From Fen-1308 sp035319185 (GTDB taxonomy: Bacteria; Nitrospirota; Thermodesulfovibrionia; Thermodesulfovibrionales; Dissulfurispiraceae), in the NCBI GenBank assembly GCA_035319185.1, contig DATHDF010000103.1, forward strand, positions 1-30,443: a DNA stretch of 30,443 nt, in the 5' to 3' direction. The notes under the pieces were generated by a model, which was not told the DNA's origin, searched no databases, and saw only the letters and a list, made by a program, of their open reading frames with translations. Each line of letters begins with the position of its first letter. Positions within the stretch are counted from its first letter, which is position 1. This document shows positions 24,493 through 30,443 of this stretch, one piece after another. The position numbers were made by a program, and so were the translations under genes.

Positions 24493-25809
24493 TCATTTTA
24501 TGCCTATTGCCTTATCCAGTGCTGCCGAAGCCACGTTGTAGTCATACAATGCCTGTATGTATGCGGTTTTGGCGTTTGTGTATGCTACCTGTGCATCGGT
24601 AACCTCAACAGGATTGCCCACGCCTGCAGCGTAGCGGCCATTTGCTATATCAAGGTTCTCAGTGGCTTGCCTGACGGCGAGTTCTGCGGTCGGTATGCGC
24701 TCTTCAGCAGCCCTCAGATTGAGGAACGCCTGCTGCACTTCAAGTATAACGCTCTGCTTCAGGAGGTCTAAATTGGCTTTGGCTGCGTCTGCCGTTGCAA
24801 TCGACTCGTTGACCAGATGGTGTGTGAGGAAGCCGCTGAATATTGGGAATGTCACGACCACTCCCGCATTCCATCCTTCGTCGCGAAACGAAGTGTCGCC
24901 GGACTGACGGTTGTATGCGGCATTGCCTGCGATCACCGGGAAATAGCCCTTCCGCGCAAGATCAATCGATCGCTCGGAAGCCTTTACTCTCAGATCGGTA
25001 GCCTGGACTTCGGGCCGGTTCTGCATGGCTGACTCGATTGCTTGCGACATAGAAATGTCCCTTTTAATATATGCGAGCGAATCCTCCACTGAATAGTCCG
25101 GCGCATCAGTCATCCCCAAGGCGTTGTTTAGCGTGACGCGAGCGATACGCAGTGAATTGCCGGCTGTGATCTCGTTCAGCCTCGCATTGCTCAGATCCAC
25201 CTCTGCCTTTGTGACGTCGAATTTCGGGTGCGTGCCGACTTCATAAAAGCCCCTGGCCTGATCGAGGTGCTGAGCGAACTGGGCGACAGTCTGCCTGGCG
25301 ACTTCAAGGTTCCGCTGTGTCTGCAGGACCCCGTAATACGACTGCTTGACTGTCAGGATCGTCTGGGCGCGCGCAGCATCAAAATCCGAGTGGATGGCGT
25401 CTAGGGTCAGCTTCTGGATATTGACCTGCGTGGGTGTTTTGCCGAAGTCGTATATAGTCTGCGTCAGAGAGGCACTTGCCGAGTACTGATCGAAAGAACT
25501 GCTGCCTCCGGCCAGAGAACCTGATGCGCCGTTCGACGATATGGGTTTTATTCTGCTGTACCCCGCCTGGGCATTTACTTGCGGGAAGTAGGCGGATTGC
25601 GCCTCGCCGACCCTGCTTTCTCCGGCCTTGATGTTGTACCTGGCGGCATTCAGCGAGGGCTGGTTCTGCAGGGCGATGTCGACGCACCGGGTTAAAGTAA
25701 GCGTTTCTCCTTCGCTTATTGTCCCGCCCGTTCTTGAATGGTCCTGCGCCGCCGCTGCAACCGGCAGGAGCAGGACAACAAGAGAGATCAAGAATATAAT
25801 CCGTTTCAT
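24493..25809 (-). CDS. TolC-family outer-membrane efflux protein (first copy)
   Basis: 438 aa. The signal peptide (KRIIFLISLVVLLLPVAAAAQ) is followed by two OEP repeats: LTRCVDIALQNQPSLNAARYNIKAGES at the start, then VKQSYYGVLQTQRNLEVARQTV, and in the second half VILEVQQAFLNLRAAEERIPTAE and NGRYAAGVGNPVEVTDAQVAYTNAK. GAGG precedes the ATG at 25809. Located directly after tetR, with only 65 bases between, part of which reads as an adaptor-protein remnant. Two TolC-type genes for one pump is unusual; one may serve another exporter. Confidence 0.92.
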   Translation of the reverse strand: MKRIIFLISLVVLLLPVAAAAQDHSRTGGTISEGETLTLTRCVDIALQNQPSLNAARYNIKAGESRVGEAQSAYFPQVNAQAGYSRIKPISSNGASGSLAGGSSSFDQYSASASLTQTIYDFGKTPTQVNIQKLTLDAIHSDFDAARAQTILTVKQSYYGVLQTQRNLEVARQTVAQFAQHLDQARGFYEVGTHPKFDVTKAEVDLSNARLNEITAGNSLRIARVTLNNALGMTDAPDYSVEDSLAYIKRDISMSQAIESAMQNRPEVQATDLRVKASERSIDLARKGYFPVIAGNAAYNRQSGDTSFRDEGWNAGVVVTFPIFSGFLTHHLVNESIATADAAKANLDLLKQSVILEVQQAFLNLRAAEERIPTAELAVRQATENLDIANGRYAAGVGNPVEVTDAQVAYTNAKTAYIQALYDYNVASAALDKAIGIK

Positions 25810-25819
25810 AAAATCCTCC

Positions 25820-25876
25820 TGGGTCGATGGTGAACAGGATAGCGCCTTTTTTTACAGACTGCCCTTTTTCGACATC
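25820..25876 (-). pseudogene. Remnant of a membrane-fusion-protein (lipoyl) segment between tetR and tolC
   Basis: The gap codes, in a frame different from tetR, for DVEKGQSVKKGAILFTIDP (19 residues), the consensus of the first lipoyl half of RND/HlyD adaptor proteins (G..V.KG..LF.IDP). It runs over the tetR stop codon and ends exactly at the AGGAGG of the tolC gene. The upstream part of the frame (in tetR) and the part after the tolC start show no adaptor similarity. The simplest reading is that an adaptor gene once lay here and was deleted, leaving 57 bases. Chance resemblance cannot be excluded by eye. Confidence 0.5.
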
Positions 25877-26468
25877 ATTTTTTTGTCCCTCGCGAGAAGA
25901 TATTGACATAGCCTTCGATTACCGAATCGTCGCTGTAATTGCTGACCAGCCCCAGGCACAAGACCTCCTTGGTGATGAAATACTGGTAAAACATGCTCAG
26001 GAACAGCCGTGCGGCCAGGAACTCGTCGAAATTCTTCAGGTCGCCCATCTTCCGTCGGGATTTGAAAAATCCTGCGAGGATGTCGAGCAGCTCCGTCAGG
26101 AACGCGTTCTGCACGCCCTTTATCTTCTCCGGATAGAGGTGACATTCAGAGTGCATTATCTTGACGAGGTCTTTTCGCAGCCTGAGTGTTTCTATGAAGC
26201 GCCGGGCTATCTCGGAGAGGGCTTTTTCATAAGGCATGGCTTCAACGGACGGCAGGATTTCCAGGAGGGCGGGCAAAAAGGTATAGGTCGAGAGCACTTC
26301 CCTGAGCAGTGATTCCTTGGACGGGAAATGCCTGAACAGCGTAACCTCAGCGACCCCTGATTCAGCGGATATCTCTTTGGTTGTGGCGCCCAGATACCCT
26401 TTTTCAGAAAAAAGGCGCAGGGCCGCTAAGACGATCCGCTCTCTTGTTGATATCCGGCCTTTGGGCAT
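25875..26468 (-). CDS. TetR/AcrR-family transcriptional regulator
   Basis: 197 aa. An N-terminal TetR DNA-binding domain (8-54: RERIVLAALRLFSEKGYLGAT, helix-turn-helix TTKEISAESGVAEVTLFRHF at 29-48) is followed by an all-helical ligand/dimerisation domain. It is the first gene of the efflux operon and very likely represses it from the palindrome at 26488-26507, releasing when it binds a pump substrate. GGGAGG lies six bases before the ATG at 26468. The last codons overlap the adaptor-like remnant in another frame. Confidence 0.95.
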   Translation of the reverse strand: MPKGRISTRERIVLAALRLFSEKGYLGATTKEISAESGVAEVTLFRHFPSKESLLREVLSTYTFLPALLEILPSVEAMPYEKALSEIARRFIETLRLRKDLVKIMHSECHLYPEKIKGVQNAFLTELLDILAGFFKSRRKMGDLKNFDEFLAARLFLSMFYQYFITKEVLCLGLVSNYSDDSVIEGYVNIFSRGTKK

Positions 26469-26487
26469 CGGAACCCTCCCGATATGA

Positions 26488-26507
26488 GTTTGTAAGTGCT
26501 TACTAAC
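26488..26507. promoter_or_regulatory. Candidate TetR operator
   Basis: GTTTGTAAG and CTTACTAAC flank a TG centre: nine-base arms with one mismatch, the size and form of a TetR-family operator. It begins immediately downstream of the -10 box of the tetR promoter and covers the predicted start point, an ideal position for autorepression. Confidence 0.75.
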
Positions 26508-26535
26508 ATTATATGATCAGGGCGAACATTGTCAA
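26508..26535 (-). promoter_or_regulatory. Consensus sigma70 promoter of the tetR-efflux operon
   Basis: TTGACA (26530-26535) and TATAAT (26508-26513) are both perfect consensus with 16 bases between. The start point falls inside the operator at 26488-26507. No other good promoter is seen before the downstream efflux genes. Confidence 0.85.
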
Positions 26536-26616
26536 GCAGCGCTGTCCGTTTGAAACGCAGCCTTCATCTTGTTGGATATTGGCAGATTGGCCGGAGTGAC
26601 CAGGCTTTAACGCGCC

Positions 26617-27678
26617 TCAGGTTTTCTTCAGCAAACATGCATGGGCGGATAGTCCTGCACCGAACGCGACCAGCATGCAGAGGTCCCCTTCTCTCATGCC
26701 GTTCTCAATCAGCCTGTCAAGCACGAAGAGGACCGTTGGGGAGGACATGTTTCCATAGTCACGCAGGATGCTACGCGTGGCAGCCAACTGTTCTTCAGAC
26801 AGACCGATTTTATCTCTTATTGAATTGATTATCTTCTCTCCGCCGGTGTGGAGCGCCCAGTGGCGGATATCTGCGGTTTGCAGCGAATTACGAAGCAGAA
26901 GATCGCTGACCGCCAGGTTCGCAGCCTTGCTGACCCGGGTTTGAAGTCCCAGGAGAAGCTGGTTGTGGAGCTGTCCGTTTTTGTGGATGTAGCGTATGAA
27001 TTCACGGTCTTCAGGTGCAAAGCGGCTTGCAGAGTCGAGGATTTCGAGGCCCTTGCGCTGTCCGGTCATGACTGCGGCAGCAGCGCCGTCTCCGAACAGG
27101 CTATTGGACACCACGAGGCTCAGGTCGTCAGCCATCTGGAACGTTGCGCTGCATATCTCGACAGAAACGCTTACCACCGCGCCCCCGCCTGTCCGCAGGT
27201 TGATCGCATCTGCGAGTTGCAGGTTCGGTATTGCCCCGCCGCAGCCGCTCCCCAGCAGATCGTATGCGCGGACATTTTTCGGCAGTTCCAGTTTTTCTAT
27301 CAGATATGTAGAGATGCCGGGGCAGATATAGCCTGTGCATGTGTTTACTACCAGACCCTTGACTTCATCGATGCTGACTCCTGCGTTCGCAAGCGCCACA
27401 GTTGCCGCCTCCGCGGAAAGTGCCACTGACCAATCGGTGAATCTTTTAGTCCTGGCATCGGCGTCTTCGTCGAAAATCGCAGCTGAGTCGGATACCGCAA
27501 ATGAGCGGGAGTTTATCGAAGGGTGCTCAAAGAGCTTTCTCATGACCGAAAGACTCCGATCGCTGAGCAGATGCCCTGTGCGAGCCTCAAGTATTTGCCC
27601 GGCAGCCTCCTGACCTACGCTGAACGGCGGCGTAGCTAGACCGAGAGATGAGATGAAAGTATGGTCGTTGCGAAGCAT
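26617..27678 (-). CDS. Type III polyketide synthase (chalcone/stilbene synthase family)
   Basis: 353 aa thiolase-fold homodimer-type enzyme. The catalytic triad is visible: Cys146 in GSGCGGAIPNLQLA, His277 in LHTGG and Asn310 in DYGNMSSPTVLFVLDR. Type III PKSs condense malonyl-CoA onto an acyl-CoA starter without an ACP and cyclise the chain to pyrones, resorcinols or phloroglucinols. KAS III (FabH) is the main alternative, but GNMSSPTVLFVL and the His-Gly-Gly motif favour the type III family. The ATG at 27678 has AGGTGA about four bases upstream and lies four bases after the radical SAM stop, so the two are one unit. Starter unit and product cannot be predicted. Confidence 0.92.
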   Translation of the reverse strand: MLRNDHTFISSLGLATPPFSVGQEAAGQILEARTGHLLSDRSLSVMRKLFEHPSINSRSFAVSDSAAIFDEDADARTKRFTDWSVALSAEAATVALANAGVSIDEVKGLVVNTCTGYICPGISTYLIEKLELPKNVRAYDLLGSGCGGAIPNLQLADAINLRTGGGAVVSVSVEICSATFQMADDLSLVVSNSLFGDGAAAAVMTGQRKGLEILDSASRFAPEDREFIRYIHKNGQLHNQLLLGLQTRVSKAANLAVSDLLLRNSLQTADIRHWALHTGGEKIINSIRDKIGLSEEQLAATRSILRDYGNMSSPTVLFVLDRLIENGMREGDLCMLVAFGAGLSAHACLLKKT

Positions 27679-27682
27679 TTTA

Positions 27683-29092
27683 TCACCTGTAAGTGTATAT
27701 CCCGGTATATTGAAGAAGCCTGCGAATCGCAGGGGTGTGTCTCCAGAGGGGCGGCCTGAAGCCGATTCTCCGGCCGATCTTGTGCAGCGCGGGAAGGAAC
27801 GGCAGGCTGAGAGATGTCGAATCTATTACATTCATGTGCTTTTTGATGTAGGTTCGCATGCGTTCCGAGAGCCAGTCCGGGTCTATATCAGGTGAAACAT
27901 AAAAGACCGGCCGCAGCATCTCATGCGTTTTCGTATTCAATACTTTCTGCGCACGTGCTATGGCTTCCAGTTCAGTGCCTGGATAGATCCTCACTCCGAT
28001 ATTGAAGAACACGGCATCTTTCGGCCTTACATGCTCTTCGGCAAAAGAGAGCGTTTCTTCAACGCTCTGCCTGTTTTCGCCCGGGCCTCCCAGCAGAAAG
28101 ATCCATATGCAGGGTAGTTGGCGCCTGCTAACGATTGCAGCCGCTTTGTGCACATCGGCCACAGTAAATGGTTTGCGCAGATGACCGAGAACAGCGTCCG
28201 ATGCGCTTTCGGCAGTTATGCCCATCCCCACGAAGCCGGCTTCTTCCATCGCTTCTATCAGGGAGTCGTCAACGAAGGCCGGATTCAGCTCTAGGCTTTG
28301 AAGGCGCGCGCCATGTTTTTTTTTGCTGAGCAGAAGGCATATCTCCATCGCGTGGTCATACGGGGAGTTGAAGACATTATCGACGAACTCGATGTCTCTA
28401 AGCCCCTCCGATGAAAGTCGCTGCACGGCATCGGCAACATGTTCCGGCGGACAGAGCCGGTAGGACTCTCCCTCTATCTTCCGGTATGTGCAGTAGACAC
28501 AATGGTAAGGACAGCCGAGTTTTGTCTGCAGTGGCACTGTTGACATCCTCGCAAGATACGAGGAGACGTCTATCCAGCGCCGCAAGTCCGGAGGCGCGCA
28601 ATGGCGGGCGGGCGCCAGCGAAGGCTTGGGTCCTGCGCGGAATAGTCTGTCCGCTATGGCGAAGTTATTGCCCTCGATAAGAGATAACAGTTCCGGCGCC
28701 GCAATCTCTCCGTCGCCGACGACCGCGTAATCTGCCCCAGAAAAGCGGAGAATATCGTCCGGCATAACACCGACTGCGGCCCCTCCGATCACTATTTTGG
28801 CATCAGAGATCTCCCTGACGGCGTCGACCATGGCCGGAAGCCCGTCAAGGAAAAATTGAGGCTGCCTCATATCGTTGTTGTCGATGTTCCGCAGCGAAAA
28901 CCCGACTATATCGAAACTGCCGGACTTAAGCGCCCGACGAAGGGATGCGATAGGGTCTGGATCAAACATGAGATCGAGCATTCTCGTCCTGTGGCCATGC
29001 TGCGACAATGCGTCGGCAACCATGCACGCGCCGAGCGGCATAACCGGAAAGGGCTGATCGCAGCGATTGGTATTGACCAAAAGGACGTCCAT
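27683..29092 (-). CDS. Cobalamin-binding-domain radical SAM protein
   Basis: 469 aa from ATG 29092, where the B12-type Rossmann domain starts (MDVLLVNTN); the frame is open to an ATG at 29203 (506 aa), but the extra 37 residues look non-conserved. The N-terminal 145 residues are the cobalamin-binding fold (VMPLGACMVADALSQHGH, KIVIGGAAVGVMPDDIL, VVGDGE); there is no DxHxxG, usual in this class. The radical SAM core has CPYHCVYC, cysteines C231, C235 and C238 (numbered from the longer start), then EFVDNVFN and GPGENRQSVEETL. Members methylate or rearrange unreactive carbons. Paired with the PKS, it probably modifies the polyketide or its starter; this is inference. An AT-rich TATATA lies five bases before the 29092 ATG. 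Confidence 0.88.
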   Translation of the reverse strand: MDVLLVNTNRCDQPFPVMPLGACMVADALSQHGHRTRMLDLMFDPDPIASLRRALKSGSFDIVGFSLRNIDNNDMRQPQFFLDGLPAMVDAVREISDAKIVIGGAAVGVMPDDILRFSGADYAVVGDGEIAAPELLSLIEGNNFAIADRLFRAGPKPSLAPARHCAPPDLRRWIDVSSYLARMSTVPLQTKLGCPYHCVYCTYRKIEGESYRLCPPEHVADAVQRLSSEGLRDIEFVDNVFNSPYDHAMEICLLLSKKKHGARLQSLELNPAFVDDSLIEAMEEAGFVGMGITAESASDAVLGHLRKPFTVADVHKAAAIVSRRQLPCIWIFLLGGPGENRQSVEETLSFAEEHVRPKDAVFFNIGVRIYPGTELEAIARAQKVLNTKTHEMLRPVFYVSPDIDPDWLSERMRTYIKKHMNVIDSTSLSLPFLPALHKIGRRIGFRPPLWRHTPAIRRLLQYTGIYTYR

Positions 29093-29273
29093 TTCGTTAT
29101 ATAGTTTAAACAGATTATCATATGATCTGAAATTGCCCCTATCCGTGGCATAATGCATTGCATCGGACGGCGGGCTTGCACGTTTGAAATTTTGAGCATA
29201 CACTTATTGCATGATGCACAGATATGCAGAATCCGCCCTGATAAGGGGCGTATCTCTTGTTACGGAGGTTGGG

Positions 29274-29885
29274 ATGAGATCAAGAATAGTTGTGCTTCTG
29301 GTTGCAAGTCTGTTTCTGGTAAATATCTTTGGGTGTGCGTCGATACCTGAAGAGCATAAGGGCGCAGCGACGGGGGCCGGAATCGGGGCGGCTACGGGTG
29401 TAATTGCAGGCGGACTGCTGGGCGCACATGGCGCCAAGACCGAGATGGCCATTCTGGGCGGCCTGGCCGGAGCGCTGGTAGGAGGCGCCATCGGGCATTA
29501 TGCGGTCGACCAGAAGAGAACCGCGCAGGAAACCAACAGCAGGTATAGCTATAATTCGTCGGATGTATCGGTAAGAATTGAGGAGACATCCGCATACCCT
29601 TCGTCGGTCAATGCCGGGGACAAGATTGATCTCAGGGCTACATATGCTGTGCTTGGTGCATCTTCGGGCAGCCAGGTTGAGGTCGTCGAAAAAAGGGAGA
29701 TTACCCATGCCGGTCAGGTTGTCGGCAACCCGGAAGTGAAGGTGACAAGAGGAGGCGGGACTTTCCAGTCGGTCGTGCCGCTTTACTTGTCATCGGATGC
29801 AAAGCCGGGCACTTATACTGTAAGAACTACAATTATCGCGGGCAATACGAGCGACTCCAGAGAGGCCACATTCAAGGTCAGGTAG
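29274..29885 (+). CDS. Glycine-zipper lipoprotein
   Basis: 203 aa from ATG 29274, chosen because GGAGG lies seven bases upstream and a lipoprotein signal peptide follows directly; an earlier in-frame ATG at 29211 is less likely. The lipobox is IFGC with Cys21. Residues about 29-75 are a glycine-zipper segment (GAATGAGIGAATGVIAGGLLGAHGAK, ILGGLAGALVGGAIGHYA), which can insert in or span a membrane. The remaining C-terminal half (about 95-203) is beta-rich and resembles an Ig-like or surface-adhesion fold, with no family recognised. It diverges from the radical SAM gene across a short region and is followed by a strong terminator. Confidence 0.85.
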   Translation: MRSRIVVLLVASLFLVNIFGCASIPEEHKGAATGAGIGAATGVIAGGLLGAHGAKTEMAILGGLAGALVGGAIGHYAVDQKRTAQETNSRYSYNSSDVSVRIEETSAYPSSVNAGDKIDLRATYAVLGASSGSQVEVVEKREITHAGQVVGNPEVKVTRGGGTFQSVVPLYLSSDAKPGTYTVRTTIIAGNTSDSREATFKVR

Positions 29886-29897
29886 TTTAATCGAAGG

Positions 29898-29921
29898 GGG
29901 CGCGATTTCTCGCGCCCTTTT
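29898..29921 (+). terminator. Intrinsic terminator of the lipoprotein gene
   Basis: GGGCGCGA, loop TTTC, TCGCGCCC, then TTTT: a perfect eight-bp GC-rich stem with a U-run, 12 bases after the lipoprotein stop. The reverse strand has no comparable T-run, so it serves the plus-strand gene. Confidence 0.93.
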
Positions 29922-29928
29922 GAATCCT

Positions 29929-30333
29929 TCAGGGATATTTTTTCAGTGGGATCATCTTGGCCGTAGCCTCGGCGACCAAAGTCCCTGACATGCTGTCGGT
30001 GATTCTCGACCTGGCTTCTATCAGCCTGTCCGTCTTCCTGATCAGTTCCGCCTCGACCGTCGCAGCCTGGCCTGCATTGAGCGGCTGCTTGAAACGCACG
30101 GTAATCTCGGCCGTAACCGGGTTAAGGCCCTCGGACATCGCTGCATAGATCATGGCTTCGTCGAGTATGGCTGTTACCAGACCGCCGTGTATTATATTCT
30201 TATATCCCTGAAACTGAGACGCGAGGACGAATTCAGAAAGGCTTTTCCCGCCTGAATACTTGAACGACAATTGCAGCCCGCTATGGTTGTCCTTGCCGCA
30301 TACGAAGCATTGACCGTCGTCGATAGTGGCCAT
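29929..30333 (-). CDS. Hotdog-fold thioesterase (PaaI/YbgC-like)
   Basis: 134 aa. The N-terminal CFVCGKDNHSGL (Cys9, Cys12, Asn16) is the CxxCGxxNxxGL lead of a common thioesterase group, followed by the hotdog core with IIHGG at 47-51 and LDEAM at 57-61 (Asp58, Glu59). It would hydrolyse an acyl-CoA or related thioester; the substrate is unknown. It starts 12 bases downstream of the rho stop with no good Shine-Dalgarno and so is probably coupled to rho. Its stop converges with the lipoprotein terminator region. Confidence 0.88.
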   Translation of the reverse strand: MATIDDGQCFVCGKDNHSGLQLSFKYSGGKSLSEFVLASQFQGYKNIIHGGLVTAILDEAMIYAAMSEGLNPVTAEITVRFKQPLNAGQAATVEAELIRKTDRLIEARSRITDSMSGTLVAEATAKMIPLKKYP

Positions 30334-30345
30334 CGGGAGCGGGCG

Positions 30346-30443
30346 CTACTTGTTCATCATTTCGAGGAATTCTTTATTGCTCTTGGTACCCTTGAGTTTG
30401 CTGAGCAGGAACTCCATGCTCTCGACCGTGCTCAACGGGTTGA
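30346..30443 (-). CDS. rho: Transcription termination factor Rho, C-terminal end (partial)
   Basis: Only 31 residues plus the TAG stop at 30346-30348 are inside the window. They read NPLSTVESMEFLLSKLKGTK, then SNKEFLEMMNK, matching the conserved Rho C-terminus (EAMEFLL.KL.GTK.N.EF). The gene continues past the right edge. Rho is the RNA helicase that ends many transcripts. Short but distinctive. Confidence 0.85.
   Translation of the reverse strand, partial: NPLSTVESMEFLLSKLKGTKSNKEFLEMMNK

Noticed and set aside
25379..25909. A 176-codon minus-strand frame covering the tetR-tolC gap and the tolC 5' part
   Set aside because: Only the 19 residues at 25820-25876 look like protein; the rest is an out-of-frame reading of tolC.
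1..30443. CRISPR arrays, tRNA/rRNA genes, insertion sequences or prophage
   Set aside because: No direct-repeat array, cloverleaf, transposase or phage gene was seen on either strand.

Overview
The window reads as chromosome of a diderm (Gram-negative-type) bacterium with moderate-to-high GC. The envelope genes (lolA, two TolC-type channels, a lipoprotein, uppP) require an outer membrane. RNase J together with FtsK, LolA, bacteriohemerythrin and a B12-dependent radical SAM enzyme suggests a deltaproteobacterial or Nitrospirota-like anaerobe or microaerobe. That placement is inference; no rRNA gene is present. Almost every gene is on the minus strand, and no intergenic gap exceeds 300 bases.

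Layout. 1-2469 (minus): a LigD-type NHEJ polymerase/phosphoesterase cut by the window edge, a YrfG-like HAD nucleotidase and an unrecognised acidic protein. 2529-5032 (plus): a FabG-like reductase, an inverted pair of palindromic intergenic repeats, bioD, a bacteriohemerythrin and a degenerate receiver-like protein. 5053-8395 (minus): pdxA, an Old-Yellow-Enzyme-family oxidoreductase and tyrS. 8617-9741 (plus): a soluble REC-HisKA-HATPase protein. 9747-18204 (minus): housekeeping genes ftsK-lolA, uppP, a DUF523 gene, RNase J and copA. 18262-20486 (minus): a nucleotidyltransferase-fold protein, a TPM-domain protein and LemA. 20512-26468 (minus): a TetR-led efflux operon with two TolC-type proteins, an EmrA/HlyD adaptor and an EmrB/DHA2 transporter. 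26617-29092 (minus): a two-gene operon of a cobalamin-binding radical SAM protein and a type III polyketide synthase. The right end has a glycine-zipper lipoprotein, a strong terminator, a hotdog thioesterase and the 3' end of rho.

The most interesting region is 20512-29092. A type III PKS with an intact Cys-His-Asn triad is four bases downstream of a B12/radical SAM enzyme. Directly after it comes a TetR-controlled tripartite exporter with a textbook promoter and a near-perfect operator. A plausible reading is production of a small polyketide, radical modification of it, and export or resistance. The efflux operon also carries what looks like the remnant of a lost adaptor gene between tetR and the first tolC. 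Other points: two genes (ftsK and the nucleotidyltransferase-like gene) have an extended -10 element exactly six bases before an ATG with no Shine-Dalgarno, the geometry of leaderless transcripts, and several intergenic inverted repeats have no obvious function.
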